From positions 45,818 to 109,817 of the forward strand of contig JAJRXK010000018.1 in NCBI GenBank assembly GCA_024276305.1: 64,000 nucleotides of DNA. The letters run 5' to 3'. The notes beneath the pieces were generated by a model. That model was not told the DNA's origin. It worked only from the letters and a program-made list of their open reading frames with translations, and did not search any database. The position numbers and the translations under genes are program-made. The first letter of the stretch is position 1; every line of letters starts with the position of its first letter. This stretch comes from Candidatus Krumholzibacteriota bacterium. Its GTDB lineage: Bacteria > Krumholzibacteriota > Krumholzibacteriia > JAJRXK01. Below are positions 62,525 to 64,000 of the stretch, piece by piece.

Positions 62525-64000
62525 ATGATCGCCGTCCCCCTCTTCGTTGGAGTTGTCGTGATTCGTGCTACCCCAGATTGCCGCCGGTCCTGGTTCGGTG
62601 GGCCCAAGAATCTCCACCTCGCCTTGGCCGTCGTGTCCGTCCTTCTGGTGAGCGGGTGCGACGGCGCCTCCCCGCACCGATCGGCCTCCTCTCAGGTGAT
62701 CTCCTTCGTGACCGAGAACGGGCTCCGAGCGGAACTCCTCCCCCCAAGGGGGAGCGGACTCATCGCTTCGAATGTCTTCGTGGGAGCGGGCTCCACCCGT
62801 GAGCAGGATCACAATGCCGGCGCCTCCCATTTTCTGGAGCACCTCCTCTTCAACGGAACGACTTCCCGGACTCAGGAAGAGCTCTACGCCGAAACCGACC
62901 GTATCGGCGCCTACAACAATGCGACGACTCGGCAGGAATACACCCACTACATGATGGTCGCTCCCCGGGAGCAATTCGCCCGAGCTCTCGAGATTCAGTC
63001 CGACATGCTGCTCCACAGCACGCTCCCCCCCGAGAAATTCGAAAAAGAGCGCGGCATCGTGGTGGAGGAATTGCGCAAGGACCAGGACACCTTGAGCTAC
63101 CAGCGCCAGCGCACCCTGGCCCAGGCCTTCTACTCCGATGACAATCCCTACCGCCGTGCGGTCCTGGGATCCGCGGAAACCATCCAGTCGCTCCGGCGAG
63201 AGGAAGTCCTGGACTACTACCGCTCCCAGTACCAACCCCAGAACATGCGCCTCCTCCTCATGGGGGACTTCGATCCGACCGAGGCGCGGGGTCTCCTCGA
63301 GAAGCTCTTCCCCAGGGCCGACGGCACGCCGCAGCCCGCGCCGGCCCAGGAGCCCTTGCGAGGAGGTCGGTGGCACGATCGACGGCTCGACGACGAGGCC
63401 CTCACGGTGGCCCTGCGCATGCCCGCTCCCGCGCCGGGGTCGGAGGACCGAGCCGCCTTCGAGATCTTGGCCCAAGTTCTGGCCGAAGGAGAGGGCAGCC
63501 GCATTTCTCGAGCTTTCGACCGAGCCGACCTCACTCCCCACCACTTCGGCTCGTCGTTCTTGATTCAGGAGGGGCAATCGCAGATCGAATTCAGCGGTGA
63601 ATTCGACTCCGATGTGGATCCGGCGGTGGTGGTGAACGCGATCCTGACCTCGATCGCCACCGTCGGGCGCAACGGAATCCGAGCCAGCGAGTGGGCTCCA
63701 GCCCGGACCACTCTCCTGGCCTCCTCCGTTCGCCACCTCTCCCAGCTCCACTACTACGCCCTCTACGAGGGAGATCGGATCTGGCATGTCGGTGCCGCCG
63801 GCGAGAATTCACGGCTGGTCGACCTCGAGCAGAGCTACCCCCGCCTGCGCGAAACTGCACGGATCTGGTGCCAGGATCCGGCGGTCGAGATCGTCTGCAC
63901 CGGACCGAAACTCTCGGACCGGGATTCGGACTTCGACCTCGCCCACGCGGGATTCGTCGCCGACCCGAAGGTGGAGCCCTCGGCCGAATTGCCCGGTGAA
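62525..64000 (+). CDS. M16 (insulinase/pitrilysin) family peptidase lipoprotein, truncated at the window edge
   Basis: Open frame from ATG 62525 (or GTG 62558) to the window end; lipobox VSVLLVSGC; inverted zinc motif HFLEHLLFNG; ERGIVVEELRKDQD. Not in the ORF track because the stop lies outside the window. Confidence 0.88.
   Translation, partial: MIAVPLFVGVVVIRATPDCRRSWFGGPKNLHLALAVVSVLLVSGCDGASPHRSASSQVISFVTENGLRAELLPPRGSGLIASNVFVGAGSTREQDHNAGASHFLEHLLFNGTTSRTQEELYAETDRIGAYNNATTRQEYTHYMMVAPREQFARALEIQSDMLLHSTLPPEKFEKERGIVVEELRKDQDTLSYQRQRTLAQAFYSDDNPYRRAVLGSAETIQSLRREEVLDYYRSQYQPQNMRLLLMGDFDPTEARGLLEKLFPRADGTPQPAPAQEPLRGGRWHDRRLDDEALTVALRMPAPAPGSEDRAAFEILAQVLAEGEGSRISRAFDRADLTPHHFGSSFLIQEGQSQIEFSGEFDSDVDPAVVVNAILTSIATVGRNGIRASEWAPARTTLLASSVRHLSQLHYYALYEGDRIWHVGAAGENSRLVDLEQSYPRLRETARIWCQDPAVEIVCTGPKLSDRDSDFDLAHAGFVADPKVEPSAELPGE

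Noticed and set aside
62222-63787. 521-aa minus-strand ORF
   Set aside because: Antisense to the M16 peptidase, which has lipobox and HxxEH motifs on the plus strand but is missing from the ORF track because it runs off the window.

Overview
This is a high-GC bacterial chromosomal window of mostly single-copy metabolic and housekeeping genes. Three secreted proteins carry 'NLPNPFNP...' FlgD-like C-terminal domains, which suggests an FCB-superphylum-like lineage; that taxonomic placement is inference. From left to right it contains: the 3' end of pyruvate dehydrogenase E1 (aceE); rho; a truncated AlkA-like glycosylase; an M28 peptidase; a large secreted protein; a MauE/DoxX-thioredoxin-like membrane protein; rocD; an MBL-fold hydrolase; and an HDOD protein. 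These are followed by a ~12.4 kb respiratory cluster (Alternative Complex III actABCDEF, a small membrane protein, SCO1, and a caa3-type A2 oxidase), then a tyrosine/homogentisate catabolism locus (acetoacetyl-CoA synthetase, fumarylacetoacetase, an uncharacterised protein, and divergent HPPD and HmgA). The right half has NUDIX, SRPBCC, DUF3810, methyltransferase and aminotransferase genes; groESL; a CBS protein; coaX-birA-nadC-uvrB-RodZ-like-valS; secreted M36 and M28 peptidases; a PDZ-like/7TM/GAF/SpoIIE phosphatase; a GT4/Gfo-Idh group; a YigZ protein; and a truncated M16 peptidase. I saw no CRISPR array, transposase, prophage, rRNA or convincing tRNA. The most interesting observations are: (1) a Rho in which the N-terminal cold-shock/primary RNA-binding domain appears to be replaced by an Arg/Gly-rich disordered segment; (2) an uncharacterised protein translationally coupled to fumarylacetoacetase in a homogentisate locus with no visible maleylacetoacetate isomerase; (3) a promoter-flanking inverted-repeat operator candidate, not CIRCE, upstream of groES; and (4) a 22-codon micro-ORF with a Shine-Dalgarno sequence and a downstream terminator.
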